Source of the DNA: Toxoplasma gondii ME49
Lineage: Eukaryota; Apicomplexa; Conoidasida; Eucoccidiorida; Sarcocystidae
Assembly: GCF_000006565.2 (NCBI RefSeq)
Contig: NC_031476.1
Location: 1,016,458-1,080,457, forward strand
Length of the DNA: 64,000 nt
Direction: 5' to 3'
Below the pieces are notes generated by a model. The model searched no databases and was not told the DNA's origin. It worked only from the letters and a program-made list of their open reading frames with translations. The translations under genes were made by a program, and so were the position numbers. Of this stretch, positions 55,079-64,000 are shown one piece after another; position 1 is the first letter of the stretch; each line of letters begins with the position of its first letter.

Positions 55079-58000
55079 CGTCAAATCGCTCTCACTTCAT
55101 TTTCTTTTGAGGGAGAAAAGCCAGAGAGGAGACATACAAGCAAAAGCCGGGACGACCATGTTTGCTGCAGAGCAGCTGTCGCAGTCTGCGGCATGTCTCC
55201 GCAAAAAAGAGAGGCGCGAAGACACCCGGTGCAGCGAGAAAGGGAGAAACACGAGCCCACGGGAGGAGGCGACGCAGAAGAGCGGGGCGTCTCTGTCCTT
55301 TTCGAGGAGAAAAAGTCCAGAAAACTGGTCGTCACAAACTCCGAAACGCGCTGGCCTACGAGACAGCCAAGAAGCTTGGGACGGCGCCCGGTGAGGAACT
55401 TTTCTGAAACGGGAAAGAGAGACTTCTCGGATTTTTCTCGACGCGTTTTCGCTGAAACGTCGAGGGGAAATCGTCTGGGAAACCCGGCGAAAAAAGCTGG
55501 AGAAGCCAGAGAAAAACAGTGAAGTTGCCACTGTCTCTGGGAAGAAACGCATGCACAGGCAGCATATATGGAGCGGTGTCGCACACTCTGTTTTCGACAC
55601 CGAGGAAAAAAGGAAACAGATACACCTCTACACGAATGATCGACATGGAAACATCTTCATCGGTCTGAGATCCGCTTTGCCGAGATGGAAGTATCCGCGG
55701 AGCAGCGAGTAAAATCGCGCTTCTGTGCTGAAGCAGTCGAAGTACACCCGGACCGAGCTGTATTATACAGGCAGTAGACGTAGCAGCAGCAGCTGTTTCC
55801 GTAGGAAGACTCTCTTTAAGATAGTCCATTGTACATCTGCATCGTCCCTTCACGCGCTTCTCACAAACCACTTTCGACTGGCTTTCTCCGTTGTCCAAAA
55901 CTCTTCACTTTATGCCGAAACGAGTGTCTGCACATGGTTAGCTCGCTCCACACCAGGAAAGAAGGAACCATGCGCGCCCTACCTTTTGAGCATGAAGGCA
56001 GCGAGAGAAGCAAGTTCAGGTTCTTCCCTGAACGAAGGGACTCGCGAGAGGAACTCGCTCCCAGAGACTGCACTAACTCTCTGTTCAAACCGTCCAGTGA
56101 GGACCTGGGAGAGCGTCACGCAGCGCGTCGTCTTCGAGGCGTCGTCGACGAAACGTATTTCTCTCAGTGTTGACACTTGATTGCCATGTGGAGGAGAGGA
56201 AGCATGTTTTCTCCCAGTCGAATGTCGCGGGGCCGGGGCGCGCAACAGACACTGTCTTCACGTCTTGTCGGAGTAAGAAGCAGAGTGCCTCGACTTCTTT
56301 TTTCGCTGGGGCATTGTCTCACCCGCACAGAAAAGACAGCCGTCTTCGGCAAGAACATGAAAGCATAAATCTGAAGGCGCCCTCTGATTGAGGCGTCGCC
56401 GTCGACCTCTGTCTTCCAGAGATGTCGTATCCGCAGCTGCGACATCTCAGTGCGAGAAGCGCGACGGCGGTGGAAAAAGAGAGAGAAACTGCAGTGCCCA
56501 GTTGAGAAGCCAGCTGTTGTGTTGTCGCTGCGAAACCGGGAAGCGAAGCACTGAAAAAAAGAGGAAGCGTCTACGCCGGTCTCTCTCTCTTCAGTCACTC
56601 GACTTCCCTGTTGGGCTCGCCTGGCTGTTTGGCTGGACGATACTGAGATCGAACTCTCGGTAGTTCGCCACCTGTTCAGGAACAGAGGCCGCGCAAAGCG
56701 CGAGGGAACTGGGATTTGGAGAACAGGAAAAGTCGAGGAACTAGCAGTCCAGTGCGTGTTTCTGCGCTCAAGAAAAGGAGTGAACAACTGTGCAGAGATG
56801 GCTGTGGAGAGGCGAACGCGAGTGCAAGAGAGAGGCGTCGCGTGCGAGCAAGACCTGCAAGGCAGAGAAAACAGTTGGGCTGCTGTTGGAGGAGAACCGC
56901 AAAAAGAAAAAGGCCAAGGGGGGACGTTGACGCCGCCTTTTCACGCAGAGAAACTGATCTTCAGTGCCCAAATCACCTCTCTCTACAGACGCGCGTCCTG
57001 CCACTATGATACTCTGTTCCTGTCAACTACTTGTTCATTCTTCATCTCTGTCGATCTGTATGCATGTATAATGTGTGCCGGTCCAGTAGTCTCCATCAAT
57101 TTCAGGCCTCCTGCTGCGCATCTCGAGTGGTTGGAATCCCTGGTCCGCCGTTCCTCGATTTCTCCCTCTCCCGCTCGCTTCCACTGCTCTCTCTCTTCTT
57201 CTCTCACTCGAAAATGTGAAGGCTGTTCTGAAAAAAGCCTCTCCCAAACGAGAAGCGAGAAGACAACCAACGAAGTTTCCAGTTCCCTCATTTCCCGTGT
57301 TCGCCCTCCGTCCGCTTGCAGCAGAATTCCTTTTCTCTCCTCTTCGCTGAGGGTGTTTTCTCGTTTCATGACAAATCTCGGAAGAGACAAGAAAAAATTG
57401 ACTCAGGGGAAAGCTGCGCCTCCGTTTCTTCCGGGATGTCTCTCTTCATTTGAAGAAAACGAGCTCGGTCAACGCTCTGCTTCCACGCCCCCCTCTGCCC
57501 GCCTCGCTCTTCTCCTTCACGCGCTCGGGCGTCCGTACACCTCACAGACGCGAAGCGAGGCCCTCTCGTTTCTTGCTGGAAAATAGCGGAGTTTCCTGGT
57601 GGAGTTTTCTCCATTTTGCTAGAAAAACGACCATTTTTTTCACTCCTTTCCCTGCATCTTTTCTCTTCTTCCTAACGGTGAAAGGCCCTTGGCACTTCGG
57701 GTGTCTTTACGCGGCAGCCTCAGACTCACCTTCTCTGCTCTTGTAGCTCACTTCTTCGCGGCTCTCAGGCTTAGCTGGTCGTTGAATCTTTCCAAGCGTT
57801 TCTCACTTTTTTTCTCATTTTCGTCCTGTCTCTTTGTGTCTTCCTTCTCTCGAACTCGAGCAGGGCCTCTCCAGTCTCTCCCTGCTGCTTCTCTCTCCCC
57901 TCCTGCCGACCTTGGAAGTCCGCTTTTCTCCCGCTTTCCTTCGCTTCTTGCTGCGTGTTCTTCGGGCTGCTCTTCTGCGGAGAAAAAGACCGTTTTCCTC

Positions 58001-58381
58001 GTTCTGTACTGCCTCCGAGTCTCTCTTTCTACAGAGACACAGACAGACGCTTCTCACCTTCCTCTTCCTCGTCAAACCGGAGCGCGGCTCTGCCGCGCAG
58101 GCGTTCCTCCCCTGTCTTTCCCCTCACTTTCTCGGTCTCTTCCGTAATTTTCTCCATTCTGCCCTCCTTGTTCTCGCTCTCTCGCTCTCGCTCTCTCCCT
58201 TGTTCACCTGTGTCTCTCGAATAGAGAGCTGCGGACTTCTAGGTGTACAGACAGTTCGAGCACGAGCCACGAGGCGCTGCTTCCTCGCTTCTCGCCTCTT
58301 CCGGCCGTCCTCACTTTTCTAAAAACTCCCTCTGCATGTGGAGGGCGAGGGACAGTCGGGGAGTTTTCCGCGAGAGCAACG
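55079..58381. other. 3.3 kb between divergent genes, no recognised gene
   Basis: It holds the upstream regions of the membrane protein (minus) and the coiled-coil protein (plus). From about 57000 to 58380 the plus strand is strongly C/T-rich, which would form a long pyrimidine-rich 5' leader for the plus-strand gene. Frames up to 276 codons occur but have no motifs and follow base composition. Confidence 0.55.
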
Positions 58382-61300
58382 ATGGCAGGAAAATCCAAGA
58401 AGGGAGTGCGCCGAGGCTTGCGGCCGACCGCTGAGGGAGACGGTGGGAGGGACGAATGGGTGGAAGAAGTGAAGCTCGAAGAGAAGAGCACTGAGAGGCA
58501 GAGACAAGCCGAAGGAAGCCACGATGAAGAAAACAACAAAGAAAAAGAGGCGAACAGAGAAGAAGAGAAAAGCGGAACCGTTTCTCTCATGGGGGGCTCT
58601 TGGGGTGGGGAAGGCAGGGACGACGCAGACGAGGTCGAAGGAGAAGAGACCTCAACGGAGAACGCTGAGAGAAGCATACAAGGTGAAGTCTGTGTAAACT
58701 GTAGAGAAGATGAGAAGCAGCAGAAGACGCAAGAACGGAGTGAGGACAACGAAGAAGAAAAGGCAACAAGAGAGAGAGAAGAGGAAGAAAGAAGTGAGAG
58801 AGGTGAGACGGAACAGACAGTTGCCTGCGATGAGGCAGCTTGTGAAGGACGTCGAGGCGCCGAGTCGCGAGAAGATAAAGATTCATCGAAGCCGAATCTT
58901 TCGAGCGCGACCGAAGAGGAGACTTCGGGAGAACAGAGCGACGCCTGCAGAGAGAACATCCAGAAGTCGACAGCTGCCTCGCAGCCCTGTTCAGAAAACT
59001 TCAGTCGCGGTCTCCCCTCGTCTCAGGTTTCGTCTTCCGCCTCGCGTTCCTCTCTCTCTGCGGACGCACGCGCAACCTCTGACTCGGGTGTACGTACACC
59101 CGCCACAGACGGGGACGAGAAGATTCGGGACGCGGTGAAGACTGTCGAGCGAGCATCTCTGGAGTGCGCCATTAATCGCATGCAGCGAACTGTGTTATGT
59201 CTCTTGGCAGAAAAGAAACAGACGAAGCTGGAGAAGGCTCGCCTCCTCCAGGAACGTCGCGATCTGGACGAACGAATCGTCGAGACTCGCCGGAAACTCC
59301 GGGAGATCGAACCCTCTCTTTCTCTTTCTCCGTCTGCCTCTTCTTCTCTCTCCGGATTTTCTGGAGCTCTCCTGGGGAAGCTCGCGGCATTGTCTCACGA
59401 CTTCGACGAAGCGCTGGAGGCGAATCTTCCTCAATCCCTCTCCGAGAGTCCCGACAGCAAAAGATCTCTTGAAAAGGCGCCCCTCTGTTCTTCTGCTTCT
59501 TGCGCGTCTTCTGATCCCCGCTGTGGCCGGCCAGGTGGCGTCGCTGCGGCGCCGTTGGCCGCGGAGACAGCCGGGGGAAAGGCGACGCTCGAGGAGGATG
59601 GAACCCAACCTGGGAAGGCCGTCGCTGACGGAGCCGGACGCGTCGACGGCGAGATCTCAGAGAAGAAAGATGGCATCTCTTCAGCGCCTGTCTCTGCGCC
59701 TGTCTCTGGAGTGAAAGACGCCGAGCGAGGGGACTTTTCCTCTTCTTGGCATTCCGAGCTGGAGGAAGAAGGGGAGAGTGCGATGGCGGATTTCCTAGAG
59801 ACGCTGGTGACGCGATTTGGACCCGCAGCAGTGCGAGGTGTCGAGACAGCGGCGACGAAGATGCGGTCGGGCTTCCACGTTTTGCGGACAGAAATTGCAG
59901 CTGTGCAAGAGAGACAGAGGGCGTTGGAGAGACAGCGAACGCTGGAGCGCCGCGCGAGACTTCAGCTTCTCAAGGAAGAGAGTCTGGAGTACGTCCACCA
60001 CCAGCGACTTCTGACGCATCTGCGTGCTTGCGGTGAGCTACAGGGAGAGGAGACAACGCGGGGGCAGGAAGATACGCCAGAGGCAGCGACGGAAGAAGAG
60101 AAGAGAGAGCAGCGCACTCAGTGCAGCGGAGAGGAGGGGAGGGAGCAGAGCGAGGTGCCTGGAGACGCGGAGAAGCCAGGGAACTCTGCTGATTCTTGTG
60201 AGGCGGGAGGAAGAACGAAGAAGGACGAGGAAGGCGAGAGAAAGGCAACGGACGGAGGACAAACAGAAGGAGAGCGGAGAGAATCATGTGCGTCTTCTCC
60301 TCGAATCGAGAGGTCCTCTGCTGTGCCTACTTCTGTCGCGCAGTGCGCGTTGGCCTTCCCTCCTTCCTCGGCTTTCTCTCCTTCTTCTCCTCTTTCTTCG
60401 CAGTGCAGCCGCTCTGCGCTCAACGCTTCTGGACGCGGTTCCTCTCTGCGGGGGCGGGCGCGGATGTCCCTGGGGACGAGGCGAGAGAGACTGGAGAGAG
60501 CAGTTTCTTCTCTCTCTGAGAAGACGGCAGGCGTGCCTCTCGATCGTCTCTCACATAACGTCGCGACTGCGGTCGGGTCTGTGAAAACCTCTGTTGCTCG
60601 CTGGCTCTTTGGCGCTGACGAAGAAGGTGCATCACCCGCGCGAAGGCCCAGTCCTCCCATCGTCCCTCTCGCTCCGAGATCTCCTCTCTCTTCTGCTTCT
60701 CTCTCCTCTTCTTCTACTCTCTCTTCTGCTTCTCTCTCCTCTTCTTCTACTCTCTCTTCTGCTTCTGTCGCTTCTGCTTCTGTCGCTTCTGCTTCTGTCG
60801 CTTCCTCGGTTTCTCCGGCGGTGTCTTCCGGCGACTCGCGCTTGCTTCCTGCTTGCTTTGTGAGCGTGGAGGGGAAGCGCGGGGGCGCAGCCACGGGCGT
60901 CGTGTCGAGCGGTCGGTCGGGGGCGACCTTGCGGGGGAACTCGCGTTTTCCATGCCGCGTTTTCAGTCTTTCTTCTCCTACGTCCGACCGCTCTGTCTCC
61001 TCGCTTCCGCCGTCGCCGTCGGGCGACGCCGAGGCGCTGGCGGCGGAGAAGGAGGAGCAGAACGAGCTCGCAATTTCGGTCATCGAGGCGCAGATTTATG
61101 TGCATGCACTCGCGAAGACGCATCAGGCATCCGCGGCGCCCGCGTCTGCGCTTTCGCTTGTCGTTCTAGCCACAGAGCAGTGCGACGAGGTGGCGGAGCA
61201 CTGGGTGCAGAGACACTGGGAGACGCTGAGCGCGTGCGAAGAAGAGAGCGAGAAGGAGAAGGAGAAGAAGGAGAAATCCCTTCTGAAAACCGCGCCGAAG

Positions 61301-61531
61301 GATGCCGCCCGCGCACTCGCAGCCTTCCTCTCCAGGGCAGAAGAAAACAGCGAAGAACTTCCCGTCCGCATCCACGCACACTGGCTGCAAGTTCTCGGAA
61401 AAGTCGAAAAAGGAGAAGAAAGAGAAGAAGCGCGAGAAGAAAGAGAAGAAGAAAGAGAAGAAGAAAGAGAAGAAGAGAGAGAAGAAGAGGGGGATGCTTT
61501 CGGAGCGCAGCCCGAGCCGATTGTTGCCTAG
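58382..61531 (+). CDS. unrecognised 1,049-residue charged coiled-coil protein
   Basis: A single open frame from ATG 58382 (ACGATGGCAG) to TAG 61529. Residues 1-210 are extremely Glu/Lys/Arg-rich and probably disordered. Residues about 250-315 (CLLAEKKQTKLEKARLLQER) and 470-555 (FHVLRTEIAAVQERQRALER) form two coiled-coil stretches. A helical segment follows near 725 (RLSHNVATAVGSVKTSVARW), then a Ser/Ala/Thr repeat at 765-810, and a structured-looking tail from about 880 (LAISVIEAQIYVHALAKTHQ) ending in EEREEE repeats. No signal peptide, membrane segment or known domain. The role could be structural or scaffolding, but this is only inference. Exact copy of the 14-bp palindrome at 59087-59100 (GVRTP). 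Confidence 0.75.
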   Translation: MAGKSKKGVRRGLRPTAEGDGGRDEWVEEVKLEEKSTERQRQAEGSHDEENNKEKEANREEEKSGTVSLMGGSWGGEGRDDADEVEGEETSTENAERSIQGEVCVNCREDEKQQKTQERSEDNEEEKATREREEEERSERGETEQTVACDEAACEGRRGAESREDKDSSKPNLSSATEEETSGEQSDACRENIQKSTAASQPCSENFSRGLPSSQVSSSASRSSLSADARATSDSGVRTPATDGDEKIRDAVKTVERASLECAINRMQRTVLCLLAEKKQTKLEKARLLQERRDLDERIVETRRKLREIEPSLSLSPSASSSLSGFSGALLGKLAALSHDFDEALEANLPQSLSESPDSKRSLEKAPLCSSASCASSDPRCGRPGGVAAAPLAAETAGGKATLEEDGTQPGKAVADGAGRVDGEISEKKDGISSAPVSAPVSGVKDAERGDFSSSWHSELEEEGESAMADFLETLVTRFGPAAVRGVETAATKMRSGFHVLRTEIAAVQERQRALERQRTLERRARLQLLKEESLEYVHHQRLLTHLRACGELQGEETTRGQEDTPEAATEEEKREQRTQCSGEEGREQSEVPGDAEKPGNSADSCEAGGRTKKDEEGERKATDGGQTEGERRESCASSPRIERSSAVPTSVAQCALAFPPSSAFSPSSPLSSQCSRSALNASGRGSSLRGRARMSLGTRRERLERAVSSLSEKTAGVPLDRLSHNVATAVGSVKTSVARWLFGADEEGASPARRPSPPIVPLAPRSPLSSASLSSSSTLSSASLSSSSTLSSASVASASVASASVASSVSPAVSSGDSRLLPACFVSVEGKRGGAATGVVSSGRSGATLRGNSRFPCRVFSLSSPTSDRSVSSLPPSPSGDAEALAAEKEEQNELAISVIEAQIYVHALAKTHQASAAPASALSLVVLATEQCDEVAEHWVQRHWETLSACEEESEKEKEKKEKSLLKTAPKDAARALAAFLSRAEENSEELPVRIHAHWLQVLGKVEKGEEREEAREEREEEREEEREEEREEEGDAFGAQPEPIVA
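59087..59100. other. 14-bp palindrome GGTGTACGTACACC, copy 3
   Basis: Exact copy in the coiled-coil protein gene, read as GVRTP on the plus strand. Confidence 0.9.
60681..60805 (+). repeat. tandem repeat coding Ser/Ala/Leu tract
   Basis: Two copies of a 33-bp unit (LSSASLSSSST) and then three copies of a 15-bp unit (SASVA), all in frame. A CTTCTGCTTCT simple sequence underlies both. Confidence 0.85.
61400..61492 (+). repeat. GAAAGAGAAGAA repeat coding a Glu/Arg tract
   Basis: Imperfect 12-base units giving EEREEEREEE at the C-terminus of the coiled-coil protein, ending 40 bases before its stop. Confidence 0.85.
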
Positions 61532-61714
61532 GAAGTGAACTGCTTCTTTGGCGGAAGATCCAACGGGGGAGAAAGGGGGAAATATGAACTTGGAACGGCG
61601 GGGAGGAGAAGACGAAACAGTCGCATTGCTGGATACGGAATCTGCGACAAAGAGAGCAAGATGGAGTTACGCTCGAGGAAAACGTTCTGAGTTCCACGTT
61701 GAAACTCAAAGAAA

Positions 61715-61815
61715 TCCGAGCATATATATATATATATATATATATATGTTTATTAACATATACATGTGTACTATATATATATATATATGTATGTACATAT
61801 ATATTTGTGTAGATG
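61715..61815. repeat. TA microsatellite
   Basis: Two TA runs about 190-280 bases beyond the stop of the coiled-coil protein gene. Confidence 0.9.
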
Positions 61816-62964
61816 CATAAGATTCATGGATTCGCTTTTTGTGTCTTTGCATGCGTGCACGTGATAATTCGTGAACCAGGTCGTTTGAATGCAAATGAAT
61901 GCACCTGGAGGGGCAAAGGAGAAATGGGTGGAAGCAGCAAGTTTGAGAGGATCAAGAGAGACTGTTTTTCTGTGTCGGTCTTTTTTTGGAGGGAGTTTTG
62001 AGGCGATTTCACGTTGCATGCAACCCCAAGGTTTTCCCTGTTTTCGCCGCTTTCTGCCTCGTTTTGCTTCTCTCTTCTTTCTGCGACATTGCGTGACCTC
62101 GCGGGGCTGTAGATGCACATTTTGGTTGAGTCTTTTTCCGCCTGTTTCTTGCTCTCTCGCACTCCGCGAAAAGCTTCCAGCTTCAGGTGGATATACAGCT
62201 GCGTGGGTGGGAGCGCGTCTGCGGGTTTCTCTCTTGTGAATGAAACTTGGTTTTCGCGACGTTTATTTTCTTTGTGGACACCGGTCCACCAAGTACGAGG
62301 CCCTGCACAGCTTTTTAGAGGCAACTAGGCAGAGACACGAGAGAGTCAGAGACTCTGAATATCCGGTTCGGCAGCCAGTGACGAGGCAACGGCCCTCACT
62401 GGAGTGCTCAAGAGAGCGGCTGGAGCTGAAGTTTCCTGTCCTGGGCCGTGATGGTCATTTCACAGCGGGAGTGGGCACAGAGTGTAAACTGCAAGACTTT
62501 GAAGAAGCGCCATTTTCACACGTACAGACGCCCTAGTTTTTCGCGACACAACACCGCACCAGTCTGAAGAAATCCACAATGGGAGTGGTGAAGGCGTCGA
62601 CCTTGAAAGGAGACAGAACTTTGTGTGAGAGACAGACGGTAGAGTCGAGCAAAGAGAAGCTCCTCCTGACGACGCGACCGAAAAAGGCACCAGCAAGTAG
62701 AGGGAGGCCCCTGCGTCACCGGCAAATCCCTCCTCGCTACAAAAGAATTCAAGTGATCCGCACAACACACACATGACAGTGAAAGGATGGTACAGCCTGC
62801 GCACAGAAAACTGTTTGTCAATGGTACACTCGGTGTACCTATCGGGTAGCGAGACCGACGCTCCCAGCGAAATCCCAAGTCTTGATAAACACCCTCTAAA
62901 CCCTTTCTCTCTCTTCCCCTACTTGCTCTCTCTCCTCATCAAAGACTCTTTCCATTCAAACGGA

Positions 62965-62977
62965 TGCATACATATAC

Positions 62978-63021
<44 letters not shown>

Positions 63022-63035
63022 TTGCATGTATAGGT
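62965..63035. repeat. TA microsatellite
   Basis: A CATA/TA array with a pure run at about 62984-63012, intergenic. Confidence 0.9.
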
Positions 63036-64000
63036 ACAGCCAAACTCAGAGACGTTTGTAGAGCGGTACACTTCTGCGGTGTGTTATATGCATGCATATA
63101 AGTATATTTGTAGGTATGGAGAAGCTGCGATATGTGCATGTGGAGGTTGTAGCATTGTGTTCTTTAATGTGTGTGTGTGAAGCAACGGAGAAATCCACGT
63201 GCTTTTGACGGGTGTGCGAAAGGTGGAGTGGAAGAACTTCGAGGAATTTTTCAGAGTTCCAGGCCTGTCGGAGACGTAGACGCTGGAGGAGTTGAGTGCC
63301 AGGAGAGCGACAGTGGCAGATGGAGAGAAAGCGAGAGATTGACGACAAGCGCGAGCGCGCGGGAGTTTGAAGCGAATTCATCACTTCTCTGCAACATGTG
63401 TGCTTCTTGCTGATCGCCGAAGAAGCCGGGGAATGTTTATAGCCGTCAAAAGTTCTGCTTCGTGAATTCCAGACTGTTCAACTTGGAGAAGTACCCGACA
63501 GCACCTTTCAGGTAAGTTCAACGCCAGCAAGCCCAGCGGGATCCGCGACGGGTCCGCTGGTCAAGTCAAGTTGGACAGTCGCGCGAATCGAGTGCACACT
63601 GATCTCTCTTGATATCTCTCTTGTTGCTCCCCTAGGAGGGTGGAAGCAGGGCAGGCGAAGGCGCAAGTCGAGCGGCGAGGAGAGAAAAGAGAATGGCGCG
63701 GCTTTTGAAACAAACGAGAGGCACCAAGTGAGAGTTTCGAGCTCGTTGGTACATTTTTGCACTGGCGGCGAGAGCGACCTCCTGCACCCTTTTCCGCTTC
63801 CGGCCGTCGACGCAAAGAAGAAACAGCAGAAACGAGAAAGAAGATCCACCCAGATTCGCCTCTACAGAAAAAGGCCGTCCTCCCTCTCTTTGAAGATGTA
63901 TGCAAACAGTGCAGAGCTGTACATACGCAGCAAGAACCAGTTAAACATGTGAGGGCAGATGAGCATGTACACCACGCAGCGCCTCACACCTGGGCGTCCA

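Larger units (their letters stand above)
61532..64000. other. 2.5 kb to the right edge, no recognised gene
   Basis: It begins with the 3' region of the coiled-coil gene. TA arrays at 61715-61815 and 62965-63035. Only frames of up to 166 codons without motifs; a gene whose exons lie mostly to the right cannot be excluded. Confidence 0.5.

Noticed and set aside
54381..55394. 337-codon plus-strand open frame
   Set aside because: Opposite the membrane protein exon. Composition follows pyrimidine/purine skew and there are no motifs, though I am less sure here than for the dynein shadows.
60118..61083. 321-codon minus-strand open frame rich in Glu
   Set aside because: Antisense of the Ser-rich part of the coiled-coil protein; repeats read as Glu/Ala on the other strand.

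Overview
The window is nuclear DNA of a coccidian apicomplexan, most likely a Toxoplasmatinae-type genome (Toxoplasma, Neospora, Hammondia or Besnoitia); the species cannot be fixed from sequence alone. Reasons: GC-rich spliced genes, proteins with long Ser/Pro/Glu-rich insertions, introns of about 0.3 to 1.7 kb full of (TA)n microsatellites and pyrimidine tracts, frequent TGCATGC words, and family members diverged in apicomplexan fashion. There are no prokaryotic features, CRISPR arrays or recognisable transposons.

Layout. (1) Positions 1-33016, minus strand: one very large axonemal-type dynein heavy chain gene. I resolved 28 exons, about 12.5 kb of coding sequence or some 4,180 residues, covering the N-terminal tail, linker, AAA1 to AAA4, stalk and microtubule-binding domain, AAA5 and the start of AAA6. 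The gene runs off the left edge. Nearly every junction was checked for splice sites, phase and agreement with dynein family motifs; three joins and the 3' end stay open. (2) 33017-37772: no recognised gene. (3) 37773-41421, minus: a divergent aquaporin/MIP channel in about 4 exons. (4) 41422-45179: no recognised gene. (5) 45180-47678, plus: a three-exon gene for an unrecognised basic protein with a cysteine cluster. (6) 49476-52187, minus: a single-exon ATG5 of 903 residues, about three times the usual length, with arginine where the ATG12-acceptor lysine should be. (7) 53355-55078, minus: a small, probably two-exon membrane protein with an acidic middle. (8) 58382-61531, plus: a single-exon, highly charged 1,049-residue coiled-coil protein of unknown role. 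(9) 61532-64000: no recognised gene.

The genes do not form a functional cluster. The dynein should serve the male-gamete flagellum, the only motile axoneme in coccidia. ATG5 should act with ATG12 and ATG16 in the ATG8 lipidation machinery, which in these parasites serves the apicoplast. The aquaporin-like protein is a predicted membrane channel.

The most unusual signals are: a 14-bp palindrome, GGTGTACGTACACC, present three times exactly plus degenerate copies, in three unrelated genes and more than one reading frame; the Lys-to-Arg change in ATG5; an aquaporin-like channel lacking the selectivity-filter arginine; a GC-AG intron in the dynein gene; and dynein introns with very long pyrimidine tracts at their 3' ends, two of them also purine-rich at the 5' end.
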